From Kitagawia praeruptora (lineage: Eukaryota; Streptophyta; Magnoliopsida; Apiales; Apiaceae), in the NCBI GenBank assembly GCA_037693485.1, contig CM075349.1, forward strand, positions 26,729,501 through 26,793,500: a DNA stretch of 64,000 bases, written 5' to 3'. Position 1 is the stretch's first letter; the number at the start of each line of letters is the position of its first letter. The notes beneath the pieces were generated by a model. That model ran no database searches. It worked only from the letters and a program-made list of their open reading frames with translations, and was not told the origin of the DNA. Both the position numbers and the translations under genes were made by a program. Shown piece after piece: positions 30,799 to 42,833 of this stretch.

Positions 30799-33700
30799 GT
30801 AATGTGCATAATATGTTTTTTGAATGTGGATTTATGGTGTTGAATTGCAGGCAAGTTATAATGAGAGCTAGGAATTTGAGGGCTGCTGCTAATTTTATAC
30901 CTATTAAGTCTTTTCGGGCTCGAAAAGCTTATTTTACTAATGAGGTTTGGTTTTCGAATATACCCTTTTTTATGTAATGTTTTGTTGTGTGATGTGTAAG
31001 GTAATGATTTTGATGATTCTTGAAGTCGAAACTCGAAAGTGAGAAAGTTTGAATCTTTTTTGTTTTAGTTGATTGTTCTTGATGGTTTAGGTTTCAGTGT
31101 TGAAATTGAATAGTCGGTGATGATAAATACACCGATGATGTTCTTTTTATCCACCATTCCACCCTTTTTTTGTATTGTTATGTTATATAGATGATCCTTT
31201 TAGCTTAGGTGTATTATTTTATAGTTTGAGGTATCACTGTTGAGATTGAAGTCGGGAATCGGGATATATGATGTTGTCATATTTTCTAAATTAGTTCACG
31301 GTTTAAGGATTGATAAAGTTTGAATTGTTTAGTAGCGTGAAGTTGATTTAGTTTTACATAGTTGGGAAATCGCAATGGTTGGTGGTTTTGGTTTGGATAC
31401 AGATAAAACATTAATGCATCCAAATTTTATTAGGATGATGAATTCTCACTACATTGTCATATGTGAAATAACAAACTTATAATCCTTTTCATGTAGCGAT
31501 GGTTGGAAACTTTTTACTTTGCTTGATTTGAGTCTCTAGCACTATAATCATGGTGCATAGTACTGCATATGTGCCATTGAGTTCTTTTTAAGAATCTTTC
31601 AACCTCTGCCAACAAAAGAGAGATTGCCGGAGAGCATTAAAATGTAGTAAAAGGAAAATCAAGTCGAAATTAGTATAGTAAATCTAGAGGCTTTCGCTTG
31701 TATGCATACTTGCTTTCTCATATCTTTCATATAAGTATATAACTTATTTACAATTTAAATTGTAGGGCATAGCTCCGGTTTTTTTCTTTCTTAGTTTATG
31801 TTGTGTAGGCAAGAAATAAGATTAGACTTCCTATAGAACCATATTTCTTTTCTTATAATAGAGTTTTAGAAGGTTGCTGAAATGATGCAGATTTAACTGA
31901 ATGTTTTTTCTGCCTGCTATACTACAGTCTATGAAATTGATATCTTGTGTTAGTGTTTTTGCACTGTTAAGGTTCTATACTAGAAAAGGGTAACTTTGTT
32001 GATAATATATGATATAAAGAAGTTATCTGCTCCTTTATCAACTTATTAATTAGAAATTTTAGAATAGCATATAACTGCTAGACTTGGTCAATTTAGAAGT
32101 ATAAATTAAACAATACTCCATACAACTGCCGTGCTTTTCCCTGTATCTAATTAGGTAAGTGTTGCAACTCGGCACGTTTGAGTGTTAGTGCACTAGCTCT
32201 AGCTAAGATTGATACGATATTCAGATTACACGTATGTTAACTGGGTACAACATTGCAGGAAAATGGATTACTTCATGTTCCCAAGGATCAGGCTGCGTCA
32301 AATCCACAGGCTCAAATGTTCTCTGATCCCAACATGGCTATGGATATGATGAAGAAAAACCTCTCTATGATCATACCCCAGGTAATTTGTCCATTCTAAA
32401 AGAGTATATGTTCTCGTTTAAATTCACTGAAATTGATTTCTAACGTTTTAATATTTATATTCTCTTGGTCAGACTCTTACTTTTGCATGGGTTAACTTCT
32501 TTTTCTCCGGATTCGTAGCAGGTTTGTATGCTCTTATTTCATTTCTGTTCAGGGTCCCTATTATTTAAATTGAACCTGAATGCTTTTTTATTTCTTCCAA
32601 TAAAAAATTTCCAATGTTATCTTATATCACTATTACACAGACTTCCTTGTCTGAATTTCTTCACTTCTCTCTTTATAACTGATTCTATGCTAATCTGTAA
32701 CCCTGTAATTTTTCTTCTCTCCAGCAAAGATACCTTTTCCGCTGACTCAGAGGTTCAGGTCAATGTTACAGAATGGAATTGATTTGAGTACCGTGGATGT
32801 TAGTTATGTCAGCAGTCGATCATGGTTCTAATCAAACTTTATGAATAGGAAGTCTGTTTCGGTCAGCTTTGCATCAAGTTATTTTGTAATTCTTATTGGC
32901 ATGATTGGCTGATAATTGTGTTCTATTTCTCTATCAGGTACTTCCTCAATCTGTTTGGATTAAGAGGTTTATTTAGTCTCATTCTAGGAGAAGAAAATGG
33001 TTAGTATATTCTGCGACTTTTAAAAATGTTTCACGATTTTCATAGCTTAGTACATGTAGCAAGATCTGTTAATATTGGATTAAAATGTCTATGTGATGCA
33101 GCTACAGATGACACACAACGCATGATGCAAATGAGTGGATTTGGATTTGACCCTTCCAAGGTAGGTGTTGTATATATTAGTATTTTATCATGCTTTCAAA
33201 TCCAAAAGTACATCCCCTTTTTGGCCTTCAAAGTTCAATGAATCTTAACCGGTTAACCTTAAGGAAGTGAGAGGGGGTGATTGAGGAATGAAAGACTAGG
33301 CTTTAGGCCATTGCTTTCTTTTTCAGTGTATTGCAGCAAAACTGGCAACAATACAAGAACTTTGCAACAAAGTATTGAATATATGGTGTTGTTAAAAAAA
33401 GCAACTTGTGAGCTGTAGTCCTGTAATTTGAGCGATAAAAGCTTACGATCTCCAGATATTAATAATCAAGCGTTGTGTGTTCAAGTTTAGCTCCAAAGTG
33501 GGTCTTTAAATTTATCACTGAGTAGACCTAGATGTTTCTTCGATGGTTGTAGTTTCCCCTGGAGATCCATTAAAACAGGCTATGCTTCTGTTGCATACTT
33601 TTAGTTTTACTTTGTGCCAAATAAATTCTTTCTGATGTTATAAAAATTTTGTGGAGAACCGGAAATAATCTGTCTTTACAATTTCTGTATATATTGATGT

Positions 33701-33883
33701 ACCAACTCCTTGCGTTGTGTTTTCGGCATCCCAAATCACCATGAATTAATTCATATACTTATTTATATATACTTGCAGAGTTTGGGTGCGGAAAAAGATG
33801 GGCTCGACATAGTTCAGCACGACTGGGCAATGCCAAAGTTTGAGCAGCGAGCTGAGGCTGTACTAAGGAAGCTTGTTAGCTGA
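30579..33883 (+). CDS. EMC3: ER membrane protein complex subunit 3 (EMC3)
   Basis: Eight coding exons with consistent GT/AG sites: 30579-30730, 30851-30944, 32259-32381, 32473-32521, 32725-32824, 32938-32999, 33102-33160 and 33779-33883. They total 744 nt, 247 residues. The protein starts MAEDLVLDTAIRDWVLIPLS and contains VIMRARNLRAAANFIP, NLSMIIPQ, TLTFAWVNFFFSGFVA, SVDVSYVSSRSWY-type sequence (here TVDVSYVSSRSWYF) and LFGLRGLFSLILGEENA. It ends in QHDWAMPKFEQRAEAVLRKL. EMC3 is an Oxa1/YidC-related insertase subunit in the ER membrane that inserts tail-anchored and multi-pass proteins. Transmembrane segments are visible near residues 15-35 and in exons 4-6. Length fits the family. Intron 1 starts with a (CT)n run and intron 2 is 1.3 kb. 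All key parts appear intact. Confidence 0.93.
30747..30798 (+). repeat. (CT)n microsatellite in EMC3 intron 1
   Basis: About 50 bp of CT repeats just inside the first intron. The open frames over it are artefacts of the repeat. Confidence 0.9.
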
Positions 33884-34643
33884 GCTTGCACTGTAGCACA
33901 CTGTAGCACCTTGTGTGATTATTGCGCTGTATCCACGTCAAGTGTGGTTTTGCATTTATTACAATGGACACATCAGCAGAACTGGCATCACAACTGTAAT
34001 AGTCAAAGTATTGATGCTTGTCTAAAACAGTATTCCGATTTTTTTTTTTTTACTGAATCTAGATGTGTAATAACATTGTTATTCGAAGGCTTATTTATCT
34101 CGTTCTTAGTGATTCGTTTGTGATATTGAAGATCAAAGATCCCCTTGTGCAAATGATTTCACTTTTTTGAAAATTTAGCTTTTTATTATGGGTTTCGGTC
34201 GCTGGCAAGTGTTTGTTGCAGCAAACTTACCACGTGTATTAAGCGCGGTAAGCGGTAAGATAGGATAGCATTTTTTATGCAAGTACAGGGGCTAGTGAAT
34301 CTTAACACACCAGGATAGCTTTATACCCGTGCTTATTGTTCAGGACCATCTGCCTATTCTTTTTCTTGTTTTTTTTTTTGACAAAAAGAACCATCTGCCT
34401 TTAATTATACTGTGACTGTAATTAATAACTTTGTTTTGGGTCTATGAAAATTTATTTAACTATTAATTTGAAAAAAAACAGAAAAGAAAAGGTTTTTATG
34501 AACTTTGAAGTTAACTAAAGGGGACAATTGGAGGTTAGTTTGGAAGTCTTCCTACTTAAATACTTGGGCAGTTTTTAAGGAGATCCTTAGCTTGCGACCA
34601 GTGCAAGTAGCTTTATTCTTCAAAATCCCAAGACTGTCTTGAA
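33884..34643. other. Intergenic spacer EMC3 / NTF2-like gene
   Basis: 3' flank of EMC3 and the presumptive promoter of the next gene. Short T runs; no repeat or other gene recognised. Confidence 0.5.
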
Positions 34644-36072
34644 ATGGCTAATATCAAACTGTTCTATTTTAGTACACTCTGCCAGCCAATGAGTTCACTT
34701 TCTTTACCATCTACTTCTCTTCAATTAAGTAGATATCCACTAAAAGTTCAACAAAGAAACTCATTCTATAATGTGAAATGTGACAAGACAAATTTAGCTC
34801 AAACAACATATGTCTCTGGTTCCAATGATTCTTATCATGATCATGCCTTTATCAAGACAAGGTTTTTACCTAGCCACTCCGGCTTATCACTTGTAGCACG
34901 AAATGCTAAAGGTTCTGGAGGGGAAGAAGATGGTAGGGCACTGGAAACTGTGCTCAAGCTTTATACAGCGATTAAAGATCGTGATATTGACGTTCTTTCA
35001 GATGTAATTGGAGAAGAATGTCGATGTGTATGCAACTTTGTCTCTGCTTTTCAGCTCTGGGAAGGAAAGACTGTATGTCTAATTCTATTAATGTATAGTT
35101 TTTTGCTGAATTTCAATAAAAGAATACAACATGTAAACAAAGAAATATATCAGTTGAGAATTTGTTATGCAGCAAGTACTTGAATTCTTTTCCTATCTGC
35201 TGAGAAAACTGGGAGAAAACATTGAATTTGTGGTGGAACCCACATTTCATGATGGAATGACTGTAGGAGTTCACTGGAAACTAGGTACTCTGTTCATACT
35301 ACACCAGTCCTCCAAAATTTTCGAAATTTAGCTTGATCTGGCAATTTAAAGCGCGAAATAACTTATAATTGTGTTCGGGTCACCTAACTGTTATTTGCAA
35401 CTAAGATTAAACCTGAAAGGTGTGATGCAGCATGACATTCTTTCAAGGATGACAGAGTTGCGTTCTTGCATGTTCTATTTTCTTATCATCTTGAAATCTG
35501 CTGATTACTTTCCTGCAGAATGGAAGGAGACTAGGATTTCTCTTGGCCAGGGGTTCAGCTTCTATATGTGCCATGTTTACCAAGGAAAAGTGCTGATAAA
35601 GAATGTGGAAATGTTCATGGAGCCATTGCTTCACATTGAGCCTCTCAGATTGGTATGCCATTACAAACATTTTAGTAGGTTTGATCAAACAAATTGTCAA
35701 ATGAAAGGTAAGCTAGCAGTTTTTTTTTTTTTTTTGGGGGGGGAATGGATGCCCGTTGTATAATATCGTCTTTTGATGTTTGATGGTTTTATGCACGTCT
35801 TTATTACCAAAACAGATTTTGAACCCTTCTTACTTCCAAATTCCAAAGAGGGTGTAACGGGTATGTTTGGTTTGTTCCGGTATTATCTACGTTGTAATAT
35901 CTGTTTCCATTTGTGGCAGAAAATCATGGGAACTATTATGAATGCAATTGATAAATTTGGTTCAACAGAGTTGTCGATGGACATGGCAAAGGGAATTCTT
36001 AAACATACATTGCTAGCTTTGCTGCTCTTCGTGGCAGCATTGGCAGTCATTCTGAGATTTGTTTTGGATTAG
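34644..36072 (+). CDS. NTF2-like (SnoaL-type) chloroplast protein with C-terminal membrane anchor
   Basis: Four exons, 34644-35072, 35173-35284, 35519-35652 and 35920-36072, join in frame to 275 residues. The Ser/Thr-rich, acid-poor N-terminus (MANIKLFYFSTLCQ..., PSTSLQLSRYPLK) looks like a plastid transit peptide. Residues ~100-230 (ALETVLKLYTAIKDRDIDVL, VLEFFSYLLRKLGENIEFVV, EPTFHDGMTVGVHWKLEW, GFSFYMCHVYQGKVLIKNVE) form an NTF2-like/SnoaL-like cone fold. It resembles the plant family usually annotated as nuclear transport factor 2 family protein. The C-terminus HTLLALLLFVAALAVILRFV is one transmembrane helix. The molecular function is not known to me. It lies 760 bp downstream of EMC3 on the same strand; plant genes are not in operons, so no functional link is implied. 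Confidence 0.85.
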
Positions 36073-37247
36073 TCCAGCCTTACAATGTTGAAGACAACGT
36101 CTTCCTGTTTTCTTGCCTTGTCATTTTCAGTTAGGTGAAAAGAAGAGGATGCTTAGCAGATTACAGTGAGATTAATGTAAAATAAAGAAATTTATTGAAA
36201 TTTTTACATGATTCACATCTTATATTTTGCTTCTTGCTAGCTGATTATAGATTTATAGTTCAAATACACAGACCCTAGCTTATGCTAGAAACAAAGGAAT
36301 CAACTATTCCTTTATCCTGTTATTTATTTCTTATCTCTTCTACTTTGATACCTAGCAACATTACTACACAGTTTCAGCATATCAAAGCGAGTTGTCTAGA
36401 AAAAATATATGAAAACATCATACCTCAACTATCGATTTCAAGTGCATATCCTATTTTTGAACCGCAGGGTTATGAAAATCTTACTTCCAGAAAAAAGACT
36501 TCAATCAGACAGAAAGTACTTCCAGATGCAAACTATTAGATAGGTTTACATGCACCAGATATCATGCACCAGACACACGTAACAGACTAGGTTTCCAGTA
36601 CAATCTACTATTGCATCCAGCAACTGCGATTAGGGGTGTGCAACAGAAAATAGTTCACAGAAGAGAAATGGAACCCAAAACCATCAACGTCATAGCATAG
36701 TTACAAAATGTTTCGCCAGAAACAGGATAATAGATTACCCCCATGAAATGCACCAAGTTAACATCATAACACCTAACCACATCAACTGAAGACCGAACTG
36801 AGATAACAATTACAACAATTTCACAAGCTAACAGGCTAACAGCACACTACAGCCCATCTCCCTGTATACCTGCAAAATACAATACAGTTAAATCCGTTCT
36901 TCCACTTACAATAATCATATGGGAAATCAAACAATCTATGTACGCCTTTTGACTAAATATCCAACAAGGTGTAAACTAATACAAATTCAAAGTGTTAATG
37001 AGGAAGATAAAGCAATTCTGGATCTCTTTTAACTAGTACAGAGATGACTTGTGAAAAATAAAAAGCAGAAGACCAAATTTATGAGAACACCGAGTGTGAT
37101 ACAAAGGATGAAACTGGCCTGGGATAGTAATAGTATATCATGTAGATCACATTGATATAAGCTACTAAAAACATCAATTATATTTCTTACCAATTTATCA
37201 GAGTAGAAATTAGGATCACTTTAAATTAAATAAAATGGCCTATCTAT
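36073..37247. other. Gene 3' flank and intergenic DNA
   Basis: No gene recognised; a polyadenylation-like aataaag lies near 36180. The last 11 bases (ggcctatctat, 37237-37247) are the left target duplication of the LINE that follows. Confidence 0.5.
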
Positions 37248-38412
37248 AGGTTAGAATGGGGGTTTGTCAAAGATATGATGTATAGGTTTGGCTTTCATCA
37301 GACTTGGATTAACAGGGTGTTGACGATGATTAATTCAGTATCTTACAGCTTCACACATAATGGACACGAATTTGGTAAGGTCATCCCAACTCGTGGTCTT
37401 CGTCAAGGGGATCCGATTTCACCGTATATCTATATTTTGTGTGCTGAAGGCCTAAGTGCAATGATTAGGAGGAATGAAAATGTGGGGCTTATTCATGGAT
37501 GTACTGTTGCACGGGGAGCTCCTACAATCTCACATTTACTGTTTGCTGACGATTGCTTCTTCTTTTTTAGAGCAGTGGAAGTAGAGGCAAATGTCATGAA
37601 ACGAATTTTGAACAGATATGAGGAAGTATCGGGCCAAGTCGTCAACTTTACAAAGTCTTCACTCGTTTTCTCTCCAAACACGACTGAGTGGGATAGGAAG
37701 AAAGTGTGTGATCAACTTAGTGTTAAGGAGGTGAGCCAGCCAGGTAGTTATCTGGGAATGCCAATGACAGTAGGAAGAAGAAAGGTGGCTACTTTCAAGT
37801 TTTTGGTAGGAAAAGTCGAGCAGAAACTTCAGTCATGGGGAAATAGGAATATTTCGAAAGCTGGAAAGGTAACACTTCTAAAAACGGCTGCTCAAACCAT
37901 CCCTAACTTCTGGATGAACTTATTCTTGATTCCAAGAGAGATCGTGGATAGGATTGAGAAGAGTATGAATACATTTTGGTGGGGAAATAAGGGAGGGAAT
38001 GGCGGTATAAAGTGGATGGCGTGGGAAAGGATTTGTGAAGTTAAAGAGGAAGGAGGCCTAGGTTTTAAGAAGTTGACTGAATTTAATGTTGCTATGCTTG
38101 CAAAACAGGCCTGGAGGTTGATAACCAATGTCAATCCTCTGGTTACTCAGCTGATGAAGGCGAGGTATTATCCGCAGTCAGATTTTTTCAAAGCGTCGTT
38201 GGGTGTTAACCCAAGCTATGTCTGGCGTAGTATTCTTGAGGCTCAAGCGGTAGTGTTGAAAGGATGCAGGAGACGAATCGGTGATGGCAAAGACACAAGA
38301 GTATGGCAGGTACCTTGGTTGCTGAGTGCAGAAAGTGGTTGCCTTACAAGTGATATGTACCCAGAGCTTGCGAATGTAACAGTCGATAGTCTGATGGATA
38401 TGGATGGACAGT
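37248..38412 (+). pseudogene. LINE ORF2, reverse transcriptase part
   Basis: About 388 residues: LEWGFVKDMMYRFGFHQTWI, TRGLRQGDPISPYIYILCAE (RT motif 4), LLFADDCFFF (catalytic ADD motif), SYLGMPMTVGRRK, FWWGNKGGNGGIKWMAWE and GGLGFKKLTEFNVAMLAKQA. These are standard blocks of plant non-LTR ORF2. The N-terminal endonuclease and the first RT motifs are missing by truncation. The frame is open up to the MITE insertion at 38413, where it runs into unrelated sequence. Confidence 0.85.
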
Positions 38413-39200
38413 CAGGGACGGAGGGAGTGTGGGGGACTACAGCTTTGTAACCTATTTAAACTAAGTGTGAATTTTATAAATTTTTTGTTTGTGCCCCCAT
38501 CCAAATATCCCAATATTTTTTAGGGAAGAATTGAGTGAGCAAAAGTAAGTCCTCTATTTTCTCCACCTCATCTCCCACTCACATCTCTATTTTCAAAACG
38601 TGAAAACTCGTCACAAATTGTTGCCATCGAAAAAGTAGTGGGTATGTTTTTGTATTCATTATTTTTTATTTATTGATCTTTTATCACATTTATACTCTTT
38701 ATTAATGTGCAAAATCATATTTTAATGGTAGTACCAAAATACAAAGTACCAAATTTGGTTATTTATTAACTCACGATTTGATTCCTTCCAACTACATAAT
38801 TATACAAGATTTATTTATTTAATTTAATTTCTTTAATTTCATCCCGTGTTCGATTCTCCATAACCACATAATTAAATAACGTTTATTTTTTATATACTTT
38901 TATCATTCAATTCTATACAAGTATACATTTAAATAAAACTTATTAGTTATATTTATTTATTTATCTTTTTTAATTTTTTTAATTTCACCCGTATTCAATT
39001 TCCTATAATTACGTAATTTAGTATTGTTTATTTATTATAAGTTTTTATCATTCAGTTTTTTACAAATACATATTTAAATAATATTTATTAATTATATTTA
39101 TTATCGAAAATTTACACGTGACCGTCCGGTCCGTGTCGCACGGGTTACCGATTAGTATATATAGTGCCCCCAGTTTAAAATTTTCCTGGCTTCGTCACTG
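38413..39200. mobile_element. hAT-type MITE inserted in the LINE
   Basis: Perfect 8-bp target duplication tggacagt (38405-38412, 39201-39208). Imperfect inverted ends: cagggacggagggag at left, and cagtgacgaagccag reading in from the right. 788 bp, AT-rich and non-coding. Near the right end (39131-39155) the hairpin CCGTG-tcg-CACGG followed by TTAG resembles a Helitron tail, so a second element may be nested in it. Confidence 0.75.
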
Positions 39201-39208
39201 TGGACAGT

Positions 39209-39529
39209 CTTGGGATGTTGAAATCCTTAACGACTTGTGTACGTAATGAGAGGGACAAGGCACTTATACAGCAAATACCAATACCTATGAGATGCAGACC
39301 GGACTCGTGGTTTTGGTTACCAGAAAGTATGGGCGATTTCTCTGTGCGTAGCTGTTATCGACTTCTTCGAGGTGAATTTGCATGTCAGGAGGCCCGCTAC
39401 TGGAAGAGGCTATGGGGGCTAAAATTACCAGGTAAGGTTTCAGCTTTCTTATGGAGAGTGACGAGGGGTGTACTCCCTACAGCAGATGCATTACTGAAAA
39501 GGCATATTAACATAGCACCAGGCTGTACG
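39209..39529 (+). pseudogene. LINE ORF2, RT-associated zinc-finger-like region
   Basis: Reads WDVEILNDLC, then after a one-base frame change near 39240 NERDKALIQQIPIPMRC, SWFWLPESMGDFSVRSCYRL and GLKLPGKVSAFLWRVTRGVL. This is the zf-RVT-type region between RT and RNase H of plant LINEs. It is cut at 39529 by the Copia-like element and continues at 42003. Confidence 0.75.
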
Positions 39530-39776
39530 TGTTACAATTTATGTATCAGATGTAAAATAACGAAGAATAATATGAAGAACAAATCAAACTTCATTGATGA
39601 AAAGTTGTATTTACAGAGAGAGAAAAAGATATTATGTCTACATTGTGTAAAAGTTATCTACAAGAGGAATGAGAAATATGTTTATATAAAGTAGCTAACT
39701 ACTAACTAATTAACAGAAATGATGAACTGGATGACAAGAAGGACACAGCTAGCAAGGAGACTAATATATCTCAACA
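39530..39776 (-). repeat. 3' LTR of the Copia-like element
   Basis: TGTTACAATTTATGTATCAG...ATCTCAACA on the plus strand, paired with 41753-41999. Confidence 0.85.
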
Positions 39777-40245
39777 TCCCCCCTCAAGTTGGAGGTTGGA
39801 AGAATTTGGAAACCTTTAACTTGGACAACAATTTCTAAAAACTGAACCATTCCTGACAGAAACTTCTCACATAAACTATACTGACATAAGAATCAAGAAG
39901 CATTAGGATTCATCAGGAAGCATGATTGTTGTATTGACAGCAACATCCAAACTATGAGCAACAAAGCTTTGACAGCAAACAGACTTTATCAGAGAGATTA
40001 TTTGACAGCATCTTTGACTGAAGCGTTGACAACAACTTAAGCTTTGACAGTAACTTTGGCTTACACAGCAACTAATCAACATCCCCCTCAAGTTGAAGGT
40101 GGGAATGCAATGAAAACTTCAACTTGAAACTGAAAATTTGAACATGGAAGATAGCAAATGCAGACCGTATTTTTGATGAGAATCGAGATGCAATGGTTTG
40201 GGCCTAAATCCGATTCTTATCATCTTTGCAGCACTTAGTAAAAAG
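39777..40245 (-). other. Copia-like element 3' region with a doubled polypurine tract
   Basis: The PPT-like block atcccccctcaagttggagg after the LTR recurs as atccccctcaagttgaagg at about 40081. Between them tttgacagcaac-type units repeat. No gene. Confidence 0.5.
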
Positions 40246-40690
40246 CTAACAATATTTGCAACACTGAGGGTCAAACAAACTAATGTCTTCATACAGCTCT
40301 GGGTATGTCAAAGGAAGCTCAACAGCTTCTTTTATTTCCTGTATCTGGGCATCTAGACTGCCTATATCAGCATATGATTCTAAAGGGGCTTTCTCAACTT
40401 TCATTACAGACACCATAGGATCCACATCATCTTGTAGCAGTCCAATAACAGATAGGACCGTATTATGCATCAAAATTGCACAACCAGGCTCAAGCTGATC
40501 CTTATCGACAAAGGACAAAATCCCAACATAATACTCAGGACCAACCGAAGACGAAACAATAGCATGATTCTCATCAATCAACTCCTCCAAACTCCCCCAC
40601 ACTCATCGGCGAGCCGCGTAAATCATCAACCTTACTTCTATCCTCCTCAGCCTTCTCCTCTTGTGGCTTCAATCACTCCTGATTGGAAAC
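40246..40690 (-). pseudogene. Captured fragment of 26S proteasome ATPase RPT2
   Basis: Minus-strand translation gives SLEELIDENHAIVSSSVGPE, FVDKDQLEPGCAILMHN, LLQDDVDPMVSVMKVEKAP and DAQIQEIKEAVELPL. This is the N-terminal half of regulatory subunit 4 (RPT2) of the proteasome. Upstream KPQEEKAEEDRSKVDDLRG continues in another frame after a one-base shift near 40597, preceded by a stop. Similarity ends at about 40287, before the Walker A loop, so no ATPase can be made. It reads in the same direction as the host retroelement and has no intron over ~400 bp, consistent with capture from mRNA. Confidence 0.85.
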
Positions 40691-41740
40691 AAACTCCTCA
40701 AACAATTAAGCCACAAAACAACAGTAAAGCCACCAGAACAAAACAGCCACCGGTCCTTCATTGTTCATTTCATTCCACCACCTCAAACCAACTAAAATAC
40801 GCCCACTAACATTTTTAACTACCCAAAAATCAAGTGCAACCAGAAGAACAATTACTAAAAAACTGAAGCCTTAAAGATCACATGGAAGACGCATATCTTC
40901 GGGTGATTAACAAACTTGAAAAACACAGAATGAAGAAAACCAAAATGAAGAAACTCGTGAAAGAGTTTAGAATTTAGAAATCCACAAGGATTTAGAATTG
41001 ATAACCTATAAGGGCTTAAAATTGATTGGTAGCTCACAAAGGAGTACAGCCAAATCACAAAACAACTTAGAACCTACAAAGAGGCTTTGAGAAAAACAAT
41101 CAAAACCTACAAAATAGGCTTAGAGAAGCACCAATAATGGTCAACAAATCAATCAAAGAACTCCAGAGTTTAGAACAATCAACCCACAATGGGGCTTAGA
41201 ATCAGAAGGACCTAACAGAGTCGTAAAAACAAACTCGAACGGTCAAAACAAATCAAGGACTGGAATAAACATCAGTCGAAACAAATTTTCAAAGAAGAAA
41301 TACGATTTCAAAGAGAAATATCGTCAAACAGGTTGTGTGCAAAGAAACAATGAACAGATTTTGTAAGTATTTCAGAGAATCAACTCCAGATATCAGAAAT
41401 TGATAACAATCAATCAAGAACAAGTATGATTCAGAGAAATTTTCAGAGAACATCTCAAGATTATACAACAAAATCAAGAACAAAAGTTCTCAAACGAAAG
41501 TCTTTAAACAATCAACAAGAACGACTTAGACATGACAAGAGTGCGATTATGATACAATCATGATCGCAATAATAGAGTAAACAAGACGAAATGGAAGCTT
41601 ATCTGAACTCGACAAAGAAACACAGTGTACATAACGCCATTGTTGTATGGACAGAATCTTGAAAAATGAAACAGAGAATCAAGTAAAAAACTGAACAAAT
41701 CAAGTAATAACGCGGAAGAATGATGCCTCGAAGATCGGAG
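40691..41740 (-). other. Copia-like element 5' leader region
   Basis: A-rich on the plus strand, with loose repeats of tagaacctacaaa(g/t)aggct. No coding sequence recognised. Confidence 0.5.
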
Positions 41741-41752
41741 TCTCTGATACCA
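41741..41752 (-). other. Primer binding site (initiator-tRNA-Met type)
   Basis: The minus strand reads TGGTATCAGAGA directly after the LTR end ATAACA. This is the common Copia primer site. Confidence 0.8.
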
Positions 41753-41999
41753 TGTTATAATTTATGAATCAGATGTAAAATAACGAAGAATAATATGAAG
41801 AACAAATCAAACTTCATTGATGAAAAGTTATATTTAAAGAGAGAGAAAAAGATATTATGTCTACATTGTGTAAAAGTTATCTACAAGAGGAATGAGAAAT
41901 ATGTTTATATAGAGTAGCTAACTACTAACTAATTAACAGAAATGATGAACTGGATGACAACAAGGACACAGCTAGCAAGGAGACTAATATATCTCAACA
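41753..41999 (-). repeat. 5' LTR of the Copia-like element
   Basis: 247 bp, same ends as 39530-39776. Confidence 0.85.
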
Positions 42000-42833
42000 A
42001 CGTGGTGCCATGGCTATAGGGAGGATGTAACACATATGTTATTCCACTGTTGCTTTGCTAAACAATTATGGGAAGATACAGGGTTGGCCCATGTAGTGTT
42101 CATAGGAGATGAGGAGACTGGTATAGAGACCATTAAGCGCGTGTTTACGACAGCTACAACATATCAGTGCGCGATGGTTGGGCTGTTTTGCTGGGGTCTG
42201 TGGTTGAGAAGGAACAAGTGGGTGTGGGAGAAGGTGATTATGTCGACATTTGGGGTTAAACATATGGCCTTGCATTTGTTAGCAGAGTGGAATAGAGCGC
42301 GAGGGAATGAGGAGAAGTATCGAGGCAGGGCAGAAGCAAGCACTCGAACCTGGAACAAACCTCCAACTGGGTGGGTAAAGTTAAATGTTGATGCGGCTTG
42401 CTCCCTAGGAAATGATTTGGTGGCGGTTGGTTGTGTAGCACGGGATGAATATGGATCATTCTTATGTGCTCGAAACAATATAATCAATGGAGGCATGACG
42501 CCGAGGGAAGCAGAGGCTATAAGTATGAGGGTGGCATTGTCGTGGACTAAAGAATGGAGAACTAAACAGTATGTGTTTGAATCGGACTCCAAATTATTGA
42601 TAGATGCTATCCATGGACCAGCTGGAAAATCTTTGTTTCATACGGTCGTAGATGATTGTAGAGAGTTGAGTAAACACTATGAAGAAGTTTTATTTCAGTT
42701 TGTACCGCGATCTGGGAATAGTGTAGCTCATGAGATGGCTCGGGCTGCATATTCTAATTCAGGTCCAAGTGAGCGGTTTGATACTACTCCTGATTGTATC
42801 TTATGTAACCTTGAGATGGATTTATTAATATAA
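42000..42833 (+). pseudogene. LINE ORF2, C-terminal RNase H domain
   Basis: The frame WCHGYREDVTHMLFHCCFAK continues the zinc-finger region, then GLFCWGLWLRRNKWVWE. Residues from TGWVKLNVDAACSLGN on are an RNase H-like domain with the acidic residues in NVDAA, AEAISMRVALSW and ESDSKLLIDAI, and NSVAHEMARAA near the end. The stop at 42833 is followed within 20 bp by the A-rich tail, as expected of the true ORF2 end. It cannot be expressed as one protein because of the upstream insertions. Confidence 0.85.

Larger units (their letters stand above)
39530..41999 (-). mobile_element. Small non-autonomous Copia-like LTR element
   Basis: Two 247-bp LTRs (39530-39776, 41753-41999; TG...CA) are about 97-98% alike by eye. 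A Copia-type primer binding site (reverse complement of TGGTATCAGAGA) adjoins the right LTR at 41741-41752. A G-rich polypurine tract (CTTGAGGGGGGA on minus) adjoins the left LTR. The element is therefore on the minus strand. It has no gag or pol, but carries an RPT2 gene fragment. The right flank is acgtg and the left flank gtacg|TG; the 5-bp duplication acgtg is probable if two bases were lost at the left junction. Confidence 0.85.

Noticed and set aside
30579..30977. 132-residue single-exon reading of the EMC3 start
   Set aside because: It reads through the (CT)n intron; splicing at 30730/30851 restores the EMC3 protein.
36840..36890. Possible terminal exon on the minus strand (TTTTGCAG then a short frame ending TAG)
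   Set aside because: Only an acceptor-like site and about eight codons; no upstream exon could be found.
39527..39531. Perfect acgtg target duplication for the Copia-like element
   Set aside because: It is perfect only if the LTR starts at TTACAA, which breaks the TG...CA rule; more likely two bases were lost at the left junction.
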